Assembly: GCA_001887945.1 (NCBI GenBank)
Contig: LDOQ01000106.1
Coordinates: forward strand, 33,189-97,188
DNA length: 64,000 nucleotides
Direction: 5' to 3'
Origin: Spraguea lophii
Lineage: Eukaryota > Microsporidia > Spragueidae
In this document: positions 41,043-51,892 of the stretch, piece by piece
How the letters are laid out: the number at the start of each line of letters is the position of its first letter
Numbering within the stretch: the stretch's first letter is position 1
Notes under the pieces: generated by a model
What the model was told of the DNA's origin: nothing
The model's input: only the letters and a program-made list of their open reading frames with translations
The model's database searches: none
Program-made: the position numbers and the translations under genes

Positions 41043-42353
41043 ATGACAAACAATATATCTTCTGATATTAAGAAACCTACATACTCTGCTGTATTGATAG
41101 GCCATGTTGATGCTGGAAAATCTACAATAGGTGGATCTATTCTAAATAGTTTAAATCTTATAGATTCTAGGACATTGGATAAATATAAGAAAGAATCTGC
41201 TGAGATGTATAGAGAATCTTGGTATTTATCATGGGCTTTGGATACTAATCCAGAAGAAAGGGCTAAAGGAAAAACTGTTGAAATATGTAAAGTTGGTATA
41301 AGTTTGGAAAATACAAATGTTTCTTTGATAGATAGTCCAGGACATAAACTTTATGTTTCTCAGATGATAGCAGGTGCTAATCAGGCAGATATTGCAATAT
41401 TGGTAATTTCTGCTAAACAGAATGAATTTGAGGCTGGATTGAAAGGTGGTCAGACTAGAGAGCATATTATATTGGCCAAGGCAGGTAATATTGATAAAGT
41501 GGTTGTTGTAATAAATAAGATGGATGAAATAAATTATAATGAGGAAATTTATAGAAGTATGATATCTAAGCTTGATATGATACTCGCTAAACTTTTTAGT
41601 AAAATAAAATATATACCAGTAAGTGGATTAAATAGCATAAATATAAATAAAAGAGAGAAAGATGATCCCATGGAATGGTACAAAGAAGAAACGTTGTTAG
41701 AATATTTAAATGGAATAAAAATAGAAAGAAGTAATAAATTATTAGCTACGATAGTAGAGAAGAATAAAAATATATACACCATAAGAATAGAAAGTGGTCG
41801 TATAAATATAAAATCAGATACAAATAATACAACTAATGTAAAAATACTACCATCGAATAGTTCCAATGTTATTACAAATATTTATGATGAAGAAGATATA
41901 GAAATAGAAGAAGCTGAAGGAGGAGAAGAAGTAAAAATAAAAATGAAAAACGATGAAGAATATATTTTAGGAAGTATAATTACGAATGACAATTTTTTAG
42001 AAGAGAAAATGAGTAATCTATCTATTAACAAAACAGATAAATTATCCGTTGGTAATAAATTTACAGCCAATCTTAATATTTTAGAAGCTAAAAATCTTAT
42101 AACGGCTGGATATCAATGTATTCTCCATGTAAGAATGTATTCTACAGAATGTAAGATAATAGAATTAAGAAAAGAAGTGGAAGAGGGTGGAAAGAAGAAA
42201 ATGGTAAGAATAAAATATGCAAAGAAGAAAGATAGAGTGTTGGTTAAAATAGAAACAAAAGATAATATCGTTTTAAATACAAATGATAAATTTGCAATAA
42301 GAGATGAAGATATGACTGTTGCTATAGGACAGGTAAGACATATTTTAGAATAA
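41043..42353 (+). CDS. SUP35: Translation termination factor eRF3 (GTPase)
   Basis: This 436-residue protein is the GTPase core of eRF3, which with eRF1 terminates translation. GTP-binding motifs are GHVDAGKST (20-28), DSPGH (97-101) and NKMD (158-161). The segment RESWYLSWALDTNPEERAKG (57-76) is diagnostic for eRF3 over EF-1alpha, HBS1 or other relatives. Two beta-barrel domains follow, with a short acidic insertion (about 280-320). The prion-like N-terminal extension of yeast Sup35 is absent. A CCC lies about ten bases before the ATG (CCCTATATTCCATATG). Confidence 0.93.
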   Translation: MTNNISSDIKKPTYSAVLIGHVDAGKSTIGGSILNSLNLIDSRTLDKYKKESAEMYRESWYLSWALDTNPEERAKGKTVEICKVGISLENTNVSLIDSPGHKLYVSQMIAGANQADIAILVISAKQNEFEAGLKGGQTREHIILAKAGNIDKVVVVINKMDEINYNEEIYRSMISKLDMILAKLFSKIKYIPVSGLNSININKREKDDPMEWYKEETLLEYLNGIKIERSNKLLATIVEKNKNIYTIRIESGRINIKSDTNNTTNVKILPSNSSNVITNIYDEEDIEIEEAEGGEEVKIKMKNDEEYILGSIITNDNFLEEKMSNLSINKTDKLSVGNKFTANLNILEAKNLITAGYQCILHVRMYSTECKIIELRKEVEEGGKKKMVRIKYAKKKDRVLVKIETKDNIVLNTNDKFAIRDEDMTVAIGQVRHILE

Positions 42354-42536
42354 AAAAATAAATTATATTTTATTTTTATTTATTATTTCTTTGATTGTTA
42401 AATATTAATTGTTATATTCTTTTACAAGCATAATAAAGAATATATTTAATTATCATATCTTGAATAATATTTAATTAAATACATACAAATAAAAATATAA
42501 AATTCTAAAATATTTTAAAATAGTTTGTTTAAATTT

Positions 42537-44282
42537 ATGCCCATGCCTACAGTGTCTTTAAGGGAAGAGGAAAGAAATGTTAGTTTGTATGAACAGTTAA
42601 GCAAGAGATGTTTATTTAAATCTATAGATATTATGTTAAAATTAGATATATTACAGAATGCTTCGATTTCTTATAATTATGAAGAAATGGAAATTATAAC
42701 AAATTTTCAGCTTAAGAATTATTATCTCATTTATTCTAAATTATTAAGAAAATGTAAGATTTCTAAATCTGGTTCTACGTTTTTTATTCAAAATAATTTA
42801 TCTAAGATATTTTTTTGTACCTGTTGTTCCCGATTGAATAATTTTATTAGAAATTATTGTTATATTATTTTGAAAAGTATTTCATTATCTGAAATATCTT
42901 CTATTTATTCGTTGGATGATAATATTTTAGAAATAAATGAATATATAAATGTTAAAGAATATAATTTAAAAAATAAGAAGGAAAAGAAAAATGATGGAAT
43001 AAAAGATATAGATGAATTAGATAGTTATGAATTATATTTATTAGCTCTTGTAACCAAGGATAGAGATAAAAAAATAAAAATATTAATGACTGTTTTAGAA
43101 GAAAATATATCTTTATTTGATTCTATTATTGAAATAATAGATGTAATAAAGATGAAGGATATAAGAATAATAGATAAATTATTATATCAAATTAAGAAAT
43201 CACATAAGAATGTAGATGTTGATAAGATAATATATTTGTATTCTTTAGAATTATACGTTCAGAAATTTATTAAAAATAGAACCTTTAAAGAGGCATTAGA
43301 ATATTTTACTCATTATAAAAAAGATTTAGAATTTAAAGAACAAGTATACGAACGTAATAGAGAATCAGAGATAGAATTAGATAATTTCAAAGGTAATTGT
43401 TTAAATGGTACAGAATATAATTATGATAATAAATTAAATAATATAGAAAATAATTATGAATTACAAATATCGAATAATTTAGATTCTTATAGAAATAATA
43501 TTTTAGGTGCGGTATATTATCAATTAAAAGAATACAATAAAAGTGTAGAATATTTTAAGAATGTTTTGTTAAGAGATTGTTATGTAGAATATTTAGATAT
43601 GTATAGTAATATTTTGTATATCAATGGAGATAAATGTGGAGTAAGTAATATTTCTATAAATTTATTATATTTTCATCCTTTCAGAGGTGAAAGTATGTCT
43701 GCTATTGCTAATTATTATTCTATCGAAGGAGATAGAATGAAGGCTATAGAATATTTTAAAAAAAGTATACGTTTAGAAAGAAGATTTGTGGCTAATTGGG
43801 TTTTAATAGGTCATGAATTTATGGAAATGAAAAATTATGATAAAGCTGTTGGTGCCTATGGTTTATCTTTGGCTAAAAATAGTAGTGATTTTAGGGGATG
43901 GTTTGGGATGGCTCAGAGTTATGTAAATTTAAATGCTTTTAATTATGGATTATATTTTTTTAAAAAAGCGGTAGAATTAAATGAAAAAGATGGATATCTG
44001 TGGGTATGCCTGGGAAATTGTTATTTAAAAATTAAAAAAACAAAGGAAAGTTTAGAATGTTATCTTAGGGCTGTCAAAGAAGGTACTTATTCTGGATATT
44101 TATTTGCAGGTGATATTTTTAAAAACAATAGAAAATATAAAGAGGCGGTGAATATGTATGAGCAGTATATTGAATGGGATAAGAATGGAGATCAAAGAAG
44201 AAAGATTATAGGATTTTTAAAAGAATATTATGGTAAAATAGGAAATAAGGAGAAGGTTAAATTTTACAGTGATATTGTATAA
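42537..44282 (+). CDS. CDC23: Anaphase-promoting complex TPR subunit CDC23/APC8
   Basis: This TPR protein of about 580 residues matches APC8/Cdc23, a scaffold of the anaphase-promoting complex ubiquitin ligase. Strong family blocks are LDMYSNILYINGD, AIANYYSIEGDRMKAIEYFK, VLIGHEFMEMKNYDKAVGAY and DFRGWFGMAQSYVNLNAFN, followed by YGLYFFKKAVEL in the last 250 residues. The start is ATG at 42537 or the second ATG at 42543: the sequence reads ATGCCCATG, so the CCC signal touches the second, which may be the real start. The frame is open upstream only through a TTG. Asn-rich sequence lies near residues 285-315. Confidence 0.88.
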   Translation: MPMPTVSLREEERNVSLYEQLSKRCLFKSIDIMLKLDILQNASISYNYEEMEIITNFQLKNYYLIYSKLLRKCKISKSGSTFFIQNNLSKIFFCTCCSRLNNFIRNYCYIILKSISLSEISSIYSLDDNILEINEYINVKEYNLKNKKEKKNDGIKDIDELDSYELYLLALVTKDRDKKIKILMTVLEENISLFDSIIEIIDVIKMKDIRIIDKLLYQIKKSHKNVDVDKIIYLYSLELYVQKFIKNRTFKEALEYFTHYKKDLEFKEQVYERNRESEIELDNFKGNCLNGTEYNYDNKLNNIENNYELQISNNLDSYRNNILGAVYYQLKEYNKSVEYFKNVLLRDCYVEYLDMYSNILYINGDKCGVSNISINLLYFHPFRGESMSAIANYYSIEGDRMKAIEYFKKSIRLERRFVANWVLIGHEFMEMKNYDKAVGAYGLSLAKNSSDFRGWFGMAQSYVNLNAFNYGLYFFKKAVELNEKDGYLWVCLGNCYLKIKKTKESLECYLRAVKEGTYSGYLFAGDIFKNNRKYKEAVNMYEQYIEWDKNGDQRRKIIGFLKEYYGKIGNKEKVKFYSDIV

Positions 44283-44345
44283 AATATATTACAATAAATA
44301 TTTTTACTTTAATAAAAATTTATTAAAGATATTTTTCTAAAGCCA

Positions 44346-44654
44346 TTAAGCAGATACTCTTTGTTCTTTTCTGATTTTTCTTTCCCACCTGCTTCTTACT
44401 CTCACTAATTTGATGTGTACTGCACATGAAACACAATAATTCAATTTATAATAACTTTTAGGAACCTCATATTCTTCATAAATAGTTGCAATCTTTAGAT
44501 CATCTAATGATGCTGCATCTATAACAGAACGTACAACAAATTTCTTTATTGCTTTATCGTTAGGTACCATTGCAGAACAATGTTCACAACGCACACAACG
44601 TGTGTGGCCTCTATTTTTTTTACTTCTACCGTTGTTGGATCTTTTCTTAGTCAT
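44346..44654 (-). CDS. RPS26: 40S ribosomal protein eS26
   Basis: This 102-residue protein is ribosomal protein eS26. It shows RCVRCEHCSAMVPNDKAIKKF (residues 19-39) and zinc ligands at Cys23, Cys26, Cys74 and Cys77 (YCVSCAVH), plus the internal RSVIDAASLDDL-type segment. eS26 contacts mRNA near the exit of the small subunit. Basic residues fill both ends. CCCTTAACCATG carries the CCC signal a few bases before the ATG. No intron is seen. Its 3' end faces CDC23 with 63 bp between stops. Confidence 0.95.
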   Translation of the reverse strand: MTKKRSNNGRSKKNRGHTRCVRCEHCSAMVPNDKAIKKFVVRSVIDAASLDDLKIATIYEEYEVPKSYYKLNYCVSCAVHIKLVRVRSRWERKIRKEQRVSA

Positions 44655-45683
44655 GGTTAAAGGGTAAAAAAAAATTTATAAAAAATAATATCAATAGGAA
44701 AAAATGTAAGTGAAAATTTGTAATGTGGTCATAAAATATAAGGATTTTATAATTACATATAATTTTAATATAGGTTGTATAATTATTTAATATGTAATGA
44801 TAGTTAATATAAAATTTATATAAAAATTATATTAAATAATAATGAATATGATTATTTTGGAGAAGGAATTAAAAAACAGATATAAAATAAAAAGAATACG
44901 ATTAAATAGCTTTTACGTCTTATATATTTTTATAAGTCATATAAAATTGATACTTTTTCATTCAATAATTGACAAAAAATAATGAACAAATAAAAAATAA
45001 AAATAATAAAATTAATATTTAAAAAATTAAGAAATAATGTTTTATTAAAAAAAATCCTGAGTGGAATTAAAGAGAATTGGGAAAACATTTTAAAATTTAT
45101 CTTGAAACCAGAAATAAAATTTTAAAAAAATAAAAGAAATTAATGAAAAATATTCATTGTCAGAAAAGTTAAAGTGGAATTAATAATAAGGTTACAATAT
45201 TTTTAATATTCCTATATATGTAGAAAATATGCCAAAAAAGACTGAAAATTTGAAAGATATCTGATTATTTTTTATTCTTATACAATCAATCTTGTTATAA
45301 ATTACTTTTTTATATTCATTATAACAGAATTAATACTTTGTAAGAATAAATAAATATTAATCATATTTCAATAAGTATTTTTATAATCTTTATTCAAATT
45401 TAAAACTTTTAATATAATTACCTATGAATGATTATTAATAAGATTCTTTTTCAATATAATTTTTTTTGTTTCACCATAAAGGAAGTGAAAATCTTTCCCC
45501 CATTTATTATTATAATTTCTTAGATAACAAGCACCATGTTAATGTTAAAAAAAAGGTCCTAATTACAATTGTATATAACAACAATGATCAGCAATAGTTT
45601 AACTAATATAATAGGAAATAAAATAACAAAATAATTTACTCATAATAGAAAAAAATGTTGGTAATAAATTTTAATCACAAAAA
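44655..45683. other. Gene-free AT-rich region
   Basis: These 1.03 kb between eS26 and the ABC transporter show no gene, tRNA box or repeat that I can support. A CCCCC run at about 45499 has no ATG after it. Confidence 0.5.
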
Positions 45684-47516
45684 TTAAACGTATTTTCTAA
45701 CCTTCATTCTCAATCCTAAAAATGAGAATCCCATCAACACTAAATACATAGCAAACAATATCAAAAAACTTATAGAAATACCAAAAAACCCTGTAAAAGT
45801 ATCGCCTGGTACCGCACCAACTATTTTATCTCCATATTCCATTTTCATAGCTATATTATAAGAATATCTGCTAGGACTAATATATTGTAACCATCTTAAA
45901 AATATTACCATTCCACTGGGTACCAGAAATAAACCGCTAACAATAGTCAATGGTAATAAAACACAAGGAAGAATAACAAGAGCACTACTTAAATCCATAC
46001 ATATACTGCTAACAAATATACCCCATGCATAACCTACCATACTTAAAGACCACATATTGAATAATTGTACTGTCAAAACCCAACCAGTTCTATAAGCCCT
46101 TGAAATCAGAAATAAGGATAATGCGGTTATAATAACAAATACAGAGTTTAAAATGGTATCAGTAATTAATCTAGAAATAAAATAACTGATAATAGAATAA
46201 TAATTATTACTATACTCACGTCTCAATAATTTAAGATCTATAAAAAATAAATGTACACATCCCATTGCTGCTCCAAAATAAACATACATAACCAAAAAAT
46301 ATAAAAATCCATTTTTTGTTATAATCTCACTGTTAGAATTAAGACCGGGAATATTATAAAATATAGAGCCTATGATAAACACAATTCCTACACATTGTAG
46401 AAATTTTGATAATAAAATATTTTTATTACGAATAGTAGAATAAAAGAATCTTAGGAGCAGCATTCCTATTTCTGTACTTTTTTTATTTTTTATCATCAAG
46501 GATTTATATTTATTATTCTCTGATACATTTGTGGTTGTGGAGAATTCATTACTATTGATATATTCTTTATTGGTTTTGATTATTTCTTTATCATTTATTC
46601 TGTTGCTATCGGGATGTTCAGTTATTTCAAATATTTTTTCTTTATTAATTAATTCAGGAATGTGTTGATTTGTGTTTATATTATTTTCATGAATATCTCT
46701 ATTTTCTTTATATTCATTAAATTTATCACTTAGTTTACTAGGATCAAATATACAATCTTTACTTTCTAATCTTGGTAGAATCTCTGTAAATAAAATTTCT
46801 GTAGGATTAGTATACTGGGGGAATGTATATCCTAATATTTGAAAATATGGTATAAAATTATCATATGTATTATGATATACGATATGTGAATTGTTTATTA
46901 TTATGATATCATCAAATAAATCTAATATCTTTGATGGAGGCTGGTGTATTGTTGCTACTATTGTTTTCCTTGTATTTTTTAAAATTTGTGTAATATTCAA
47001 AGCATTTTGCATATCTAATCCTGATAATGGTTCATCTAAAAATAAAATATCTGGATTCGTTGATGTTTCTAAAGCTATGGATACTCTTTTTCTCTCTCCT
47101 CCTGAAATACCTCCAGATTCTGTATCTCCGATTTTTTTATCCAAAATATTATTGAGATTTAATGCTTCAATTCCAGGACACTCTGAATTTCTTGTTCTCA
47201 ATTTATTATTAAAATTAAGATATTCTCCTACTGTTAAATAATTTGGAAGAATATCATGTTGGTGTACGTATCCTGATATTTTCCTAAGTGTATCTTTTGT
47301 TAATGCAATACCATTAACATTTATATTCCCATTATGCTTTTTTGTAAATCTTCCAGATAAAATTTTAAGAAATGACGATTTTCCTGCACCCGACAAACCC
47401 ATAATAGCAGTCATCTTATTACTACGTATTTTTCCATGTAAATCAGAAAGTATTGTTTTTTTGTTTATTTTTAGATTAATACTCGAAAAAGTAAATGATT
47501 GAATGTTTGAAGACAT
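45684..47516 (-). CDS. ABCG-family (White-type) half transporter
   Basis: This 610-residue protein has an N-terminal ATP-binding cassette followed by a C-terminal membrane domain, the reversed order that defines ABCG half transporters. Walker A is GLSGAGKSS (40-48), the ABC signature is ISGGERKRVSIA (137-148) and Walker B is ILFLDEPLSGLD (157-168). About six membrane spans lie in residues 350-605. Half transporters dimerise. Substrate is unknown; lipids, nucleotides or drugs are possible in microsporidia. CCCCATATG gives the start signal. An Asn/Glu-rich linker lies near 265-335. Confidence 0.92.
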   Translation of the reverse strand: MSSNIQSFTFSSINLKINKKTILSDLHGKIRSNKMTAIMGLSGAGKSSFLKILSGRFTKKHNGNINVNGIALTKDTLRKISGYVHQHDILPNYLTVGEYLNFNNKLRTRNSECPGIEALNLNNILDKKIGDTESGGISGGERKRVSIALETSTNPDILFLDEPLSGLDMQNALNITQILKNTRKTIVATIHQPPSKILDLFDDIIIINNSHIVYHNTYDNFIPYFQILGYTFPQYTNPTEILFTEILPRLESKDCIFDPSKLSDKFNEYKENRDIHENNINTNQHIPELINKEKIFEITEHPDSNRINDKEIIKTNKEYINSNEFSTTTNVSENNKYKSLMIKNKKSTEIGMLLLRFFYSTIRNKNILLSKFLQCVGIVFIIGSIFYNIPGLNSNSEIITKNGFLYFLVMYVYFGAAMGCVHLFFIDLKLLRREYSNNYYSIISYFISRLITDTILNSVFVIITALSLFLISRAYRTGWVLTVQLFNMWSLSMVGYAWGIFVSSICMDLSSALVILPCVLLPLTIVSGLFLVPSGMVIFLRWLQYISPSRYSYNIAMKMEYGDKIVGAVPGDTFTGFFGISISFLILFAMYLVLMGFSFLGLRMKVRKYV

Positions 47517-48491
47517 ATGGGGTAAAACAAATAATTAAGGAAAATTGATACAAAAAAGGAGAAAATCATGAAAATTAAAAAAATAATAGTTTTAATAGAT
47601 TTTATATGAAAATGAATAAATAATAGATATAGAAGAAAATATTTAAATGTCATTTTAAAAAAATAAGTAAAATCATTATTATGAATTAATGATCTTAAAG
47701 GTAATATAAAAATTATAGTAAATTATATTTTCATATTAATAAAAAAACATAATTCCAACAATAATAATAAATTATATACCATGCGTGTTAACAATGATTT
47801 AAATAAATATTATTATACGATGTATATCTTTAAAGATTTTTTTAATCTGCTTAGCTAAGTGGCTGTGGGGTGATAATCAAATCCCAAGTCTAGCAAGTTC
47901 GAATCCCTCCGCTGGAAAAATTTCAAAAATAATAATAATAGGAGATAGAAGAGAAGAAAAGGAAGGTTATTGAATGAAGGTTCAATAACGCAACATTAAC
48001 TATGCTTTGTATGATGCCTCACATCAGATTAAAATAGCATTTAGTTAATGTAACTACAATCCTGTATTAATTTAAGACTCAACCGATATTATGCCAAGAA
48101 AGAGGTTAGGAATCTTTAAAAAATCGGGAGTGGGCGACAACATGCATCACACGCAAAATCCTAATGTCAGGAATATAAGATAAGAGAATGTTAATGTATA
48201 TCTATAGCAAAACCAATTAATACAAGAGTAGATGTGCTTTAGGAATCAAAAGTCATAAACCATAATAGGCCGTAGACGTCCAGGGAACTTCAATAAATAA
48301 AAGTTTTATTAATAAAAATATATTAATATTAAAAAATTTAATCATCTAAAATCATAGTATATTGTCATAAAAAAAAAGTATACATGATAATAAAGAATCA
48401 GATAAAAAATCATTAATAGAGAAAAACAAATTAAAATTTACTTTATTTTATAAATTACTAACAAAAAAATTTAAAACATTATTTAACACAT
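47517..48491. other. Gene-free region containing a full-length SINE
   Basis: No gene is recognised between the ABCG and PAQR genes. The region is mostly the plus-strand SINE at 47846-48320, with AT-rich flanks. Confidence 0.55.
47846..48320 (+). mobile_element. Full-length SINE copy with tRNA-like head
   Basis: The head reads CTGCTTAGCTAAGTGGCTGT, in which TAGCTAAGTGG fits the Pol III A box (TRGCNNAGYNGG), and GTTCGAATCCC 33 bases further is a canonical B box. The body carries TTTGTATGATGCCTCACAT, ATTAAAATAGC, TGCATCACACGCAAAATCCT and ATATCTATAGCAAAACCAAT. It ends with TTCAATAAATAAAAGTTTTA. Both Pol III boxes are intact, so this copy may still be transcribable. A flanking TTTAATC on both sides could be a short target duplication. 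Confidence 0.85.
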
Positions 48492-49145
48492 TTAATTTTT
48501 TAAAGATTTTATGTATTCAACGAGTATAGGCACACCAAAGCACCCATTGGCCAATATAGTTAATGCATGCCAAAATTCATGATATCCAAATACACCCGGG
48601 GTTATTTCAGGTATTCTACAACCAAAAAGAACTCCACCAATGATATATAAAATACCGCCTAAAATTATCAGTAAAATATAAGTAAAATTAAAATATTTTA
48701 CAATATACCTGTAAATAACAACAACAGAAAGACCATGAAAAGTATATAAAATAATATCAAATATTTCATAAATATTATCCAAAATAAAAACTTTTGTTAC
48801 TCCAATTAACGATAATGTCCAACTAAATATTATAAATTTCTTAACTAAGCCATCAATAGAAGGAATAACAGATAAAATTGTAGATGTTTGTGTACCAGAT
48901 ATCAATATAAAAATAGAAGCATGATCTAATCTTTGTGCAATCCTTTCTGCTTTTGTACTCTTCCATTTAATGATATGATAACTACTACTAAAGCCAAATA
49001 ATATCATCTGTGATAGAAGATATAAACATACAGTCCATTTAAAAGTTCTTAATATACTAAGTAATAAAAATATAAAAAATAGTGTACAACAATAATAAAA
49101 TGCAAATTGATGTAATCTTCCACGAAGCTTTGGTTTCATTTCCAT
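48492..49145 (-). CDS. PAQR/HlyIII-family seven-span membrane protein
   Basis: This 217-residue integral membrane protein belongs to the HlyIII/PAQR superfamily. Markers are KLRGRLHQFAFY near the start, SSSYHIIKW (about 53-61), RLDHASIFILISGTQT (about 72-87) and a late FGYHEFWHALTIL. The conserved Ser, Asp and His residues of the putative metal-dependent amidohydrolase site are in place. In eukaryotes the family includes ceramidase-like adiponectin and progestin receptors; bacterial members bear the name haemolysin III, but a toxin role is not implied. Seven hydrophobic segments fit. The ATG directly follows CCC (GCCCATG). Confidence 0.88.
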   Translation of the reverse strand: MEMKPKLRGRLHQFAFYYCCTLFFIFLLLSILRTFKWTVCLYLLSQMILFGFSSSYHIIKWKSTKAERIAQRLDHASIFILISGTQTSTILSVIPSIDGLVKKFIIFSWTLSLIGVTKVFILDNIYEIFDIILYTFHGLSVVVIYRYIVKYFNFTYILLIILGGILYIIGGVLFGCRIPEITPGVFGYHEFWHALTILANGCFGVPILVEYIKSLKN

Positions 49146-49371
49146 GGGCTATTTTTAGAAAAAGAAAATATATTGTTTTGTAAATAATATAATTTAAGGA
49201 AATTAAAAATTTCATCAAATTTAAAATAAATATCAATCATGATATTTTTTATTAAGAGGATACTAAATATGGAAATTAATAAAATAATATATTTTATTTT
49301 TCTGAAAAATCAAACAATAAAAATTTTAAATCATATTTTTTTGAAAAATTCAAATATATTAAAAAAAATAT

Positions 49372-50661
49372 TTATATAGCAAGAACCCTTCTTATTCTTT
49401 CATCAGAAAATGCATCTCTGAATTGAGAAAGGATATCATCACTTCTTTTCTCATTGTCATATGGAGGTACATAAGGAATAGGTTGATTAGGTGTAACAGG
49501 ATATGGTGGAATAGAAGTATTAATGGGTATCTTATTAGCTATAGATGGATTAGGGTGTATAATTGGACTGGTATTTATCATTTGATGGGGTATATGATTT
49601 ACTGGCTGTTTTATTATATTTTGTTTATTATCATACCTATTCTCCGGAATTTTTATTGCTTCTTTATTTTTTTCTATTTTATATTCTTTCATATCATCAT
49701 TATAATTCTTTACTTCTTTTTCCTCAATTTCATTATTTTTTGTATCACCTACTTTACTATTTTTTAACTGATTTTCTATATTTTTTAATAATGCATTTAA
49801 TTTCTCTTCCAATATTTTATTTCCTTTTTCTTGATTTTTAATTTCTTCTTCCTTTACTATTTTAAATTTCTGATTTTTAGATTTTATACATGGAGCAAAT
49901 ATAAATTCATTATTGTAAAATGTAACACAATGATTATCCATTTTTAATTTGATGGTATTATCATTTTGTTCATCTACTTCTACATCATGGTATAATATAC
50001 TATCTATTGTACTACTATCACTCTCTATATGATATTTATAAGAATTAAAACTTCTTTCTTTTTTCTCTCTTCCAAAATTCTCATAGAAATCATCTCTTTT
50101 ATATTCTTTATCTTTAGAAGGAAATATTTCTTCTTTTGGATTTGCTTCTACTACATCATTATGATGTTTATGCTCTACTTTCTTTTCTTTCACATTATTA
50201 GAATGATGTCTTTCATTTTCTTTAAGGTTTTCAAATTCTTTTATAGCCATTTTATCATTATGTTTAGACACATTTTCTCTATGACTCATTTCATTATTTA
50301 TCCTATGTTCTCTAGAATGCTTCTTTGGTCTCCAACTAGAAAGTTTTTGTTCTCCACCTTCTGCATTTTTACTAGCAAGTCCAAATAGATCTAATGTCTT
50401 AACATTCTTCTCCATATGCAAAGGCTTCGAAACACCAACTTCTTTCAACCTAACCTTTATATCTGCACCTGTCATACCCAACGTATAATATAAATTATTA
50501 ACAAAAAAATACAGTTTTCTATTTTTAACCACAACATACTGACTAGGAGGTTGTAACGTATTAGAGAGTATTATAATATCATTGTCCTTTGTCAAATAAC
50601 TATCTGTTCCATAAAGTTTTAATAAACGTAAACAATAAAAAGCACCAATGAATAGAAGCAT
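49372..50661 (-). CDS. Secreted ricin-B-like protein with charged central region
   Basis: From the first ATG (50661) this 429-residue protein starts MLLFIGAFYCLRLLKLYG, a signal peptide. The frame is open further upstream but only from TTG. Two folded parts resemble ricin-B-type strands: IIILSNTLQPPSQYVVVKNRK near the start, and KMDNHCVTFYNNEFIFAPC followed by SKNQKFKIV (about residues 240-270), i.e. C-V-T...A-P-C...Q-x-F. Between them lies a His/Glu/Lys-rich disordered stretch, and the C-terminus is proline-rich (about 340-400), ending FRDAFSDERIRRVLAI. This layout resembles spore-wall or polar-tube-associated secreted proteins, but I cannot name one. It has no CCC signal. Confidence 0.65.
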   Translation of the reverse strand: MLLFIGAFYCLRLLKLYGTDSYLTKDNDIIILSNTLQPPSQYVVVKNRKLYFFVNNLYYTLGMTGADIKVRLKEVGVSKPLHMEKNVKTLDLFGLASKNAEGGEQKLSSWRPKKHSREHRINNEMSHRENVSKHNDKMAIKEFENLKENERHHSNNVKEKKVEHKHHNDVVEANPKEEIFPSKDKEYKRDDFYENFGREKKERSFNSYKYHIESDSSTIDSILYHDVEVDEQNDNTIKLKMDNHCVTFYNNEFIFAPCIKSKNQKFKIVKEEEIKNQEKGNKILEEKLNALLKNIENQLKNSKVGDTKNNEIEEKEVKNYNDDMKEYKIEKNKEAIKIPENRYDNKQNIIKQPVNHIPHQMINTSPIIHPNPSIANKIPINTSIPPYPVTPNQPIPYVPPYDNEKRSDDILSQFRDAFSDERIRRVLAI

Positions 50662-50959
50662 ACGTGTATTAGACGTATAAAATACTAATAGGAAGCTTAA
50701 AACAGTGTAATAGATTTTTTTCAAAAATGATAAAAATTTTTTGATTATGTTTTAACATTTATATTTTTACGGTGATTGATAATAATATATTTTAATAACT
50801 AATGATAATATATTTTAATAATTAGTTATATGTTTATAAGAAATAAATAAATAAATGTTTATAAGAAATAAATAATTTTATGGTAAAACACGTAGATATA
50901 AAAAAAATAATTATTTCAATATTTCATTTAAAAATAATATTTTTTAATTTAAAGAAACT

Positions 50960-51892
50960 TTAATATCTACTTCTTACTTCTACCATTCTTAAGGTGGTAG
51001 CAATATTACCCATTACATATCCTTTACTCCAATCATTACCTGTGGCAAAAACATATTTACTTCCATCTTGATTAAATATTCCAGCTGTTGGTGGTTCTTT
51101 CATATTTTCATTTATTATCTTACTTCTGGTTGATCTATCATGGACCACTACGTATGAATCTGCACCTCCTGTAGCTATTTTGGATGTACTGGCTGGTGAA
51201 ATATTTATGCAATTTATTGAATATACGTCTATTCCTGAACGATGACCTCTGAATGAGAAATTTCTTCCTGGTGAAGTACATGAAATTATTTCACATCTAC
51301 CGTCTATTGATCCTACTGCAAAAGAATCATTGTCATATCCTACGTCCAATGCTCTTATCTGATACGTTAATCTTGTTGTTTGTGTGGATTGTTGACAATT
51401 ATTTTTTAAATCAAAAGAATAAAGTCTGTTTCCAGCTATTGATGCTACCAGTAATTCTTTTTTTAAATCCATTACAAAAATTCTATCTGGAAGATTAATG
51501 GTATGTGCTGGTTGTTGTGTTCTTACATCCCAGAATTTTATTGTTTTATCCCATGAACCCGTTACTAACATATTTTGAAAAGTTCTTATGGATCTTATAC
51601 CATCATTATGTTTTATCTGTGTTGGTGTCAATTGACCACTATTAAGATCTAAATTACATACTGAACCATTAGTAGATGCTCCATACAAACTTCCCTCATA
51701 AAATGAGCATGAAAGTAATGGTGCATTAAATTCACCTTTGAGTTTAAAATCCAAATTAGAATCATAGATTCTTAAAGAGCCATCCCATGAACTAACACCC
51801 AAATAATTAAAGGAAGAATGAAATACAATATCAGAAATAGTGTCATTTGGATTATTGTTAGCATTAATTATTTTTGTTGTAGATCCAAACAT
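50960..51892 (-). CDS. RAE1: WD40 mRNA-export factor RAE1/GLE2
   Basis: This 310-residue beta-propeller matches RAE1/Gle2, which binds nucleoporin NUP98 and supports mRNA export. Markers are LVTGSWDKTIKFWDVRTQQP (about residues 108-128), LPDRIFVMD, AVGSIDGRCEI, FRGHRSGIDVYSINCINISP and the C-terminal FATGNDWSKGYV (family YDWSKG). The propeller spans nearly the whole protein, at about the minimal length for the family. CCCTTATG marks the ATG. Its 5' end lies 44 bp from the 3' end of ERD2 on the same strand, so its promoter must be tiny or overlap ERD2. Confidence 0.92.
   Translation of the reverse strand: MFGSTTKIINANNNPNDTISDIVFHSSFNYLGVSSWDGSLRIYDSNLDFKLKGEFNAPLLSCSFYEGSLYGASTNGSVCNLDLNSGQLTPTQIKHNDGIRSIRTFQNMLVTGSWDKTIKFWDVRTQQPAHTINLPDRIFVMDLKKELLVASIAGNRLYSFDLKNNCQQSTQTTRLTYQIRALDVGYDNDSFAVGSIDGRCEIISCTSPGRNFSFRGHRSGIDVYSINCINISPASTSKIATGGADSYVVVHDRSTRSKIINENMKEPPTAGIFNQDGSKYVFATGNDWSKGYVMGNIATTLRMVEVRSRY

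Noticed and set aside
47846..47920. Possible tRNA gene (A and B boxes)
   Set aside because: The boxes belong to the SINE head. The anticodon loop has about nine bases instead of seven and the acceptor stem does not close, so it is tRNA-derived and not a tRNA gene.
48492..49145. Haemolysin toxin
   Set aside because: The family name haemolysin III is historical; the protein is a PAQR-type membrane protein with conserved hydrolase residues.
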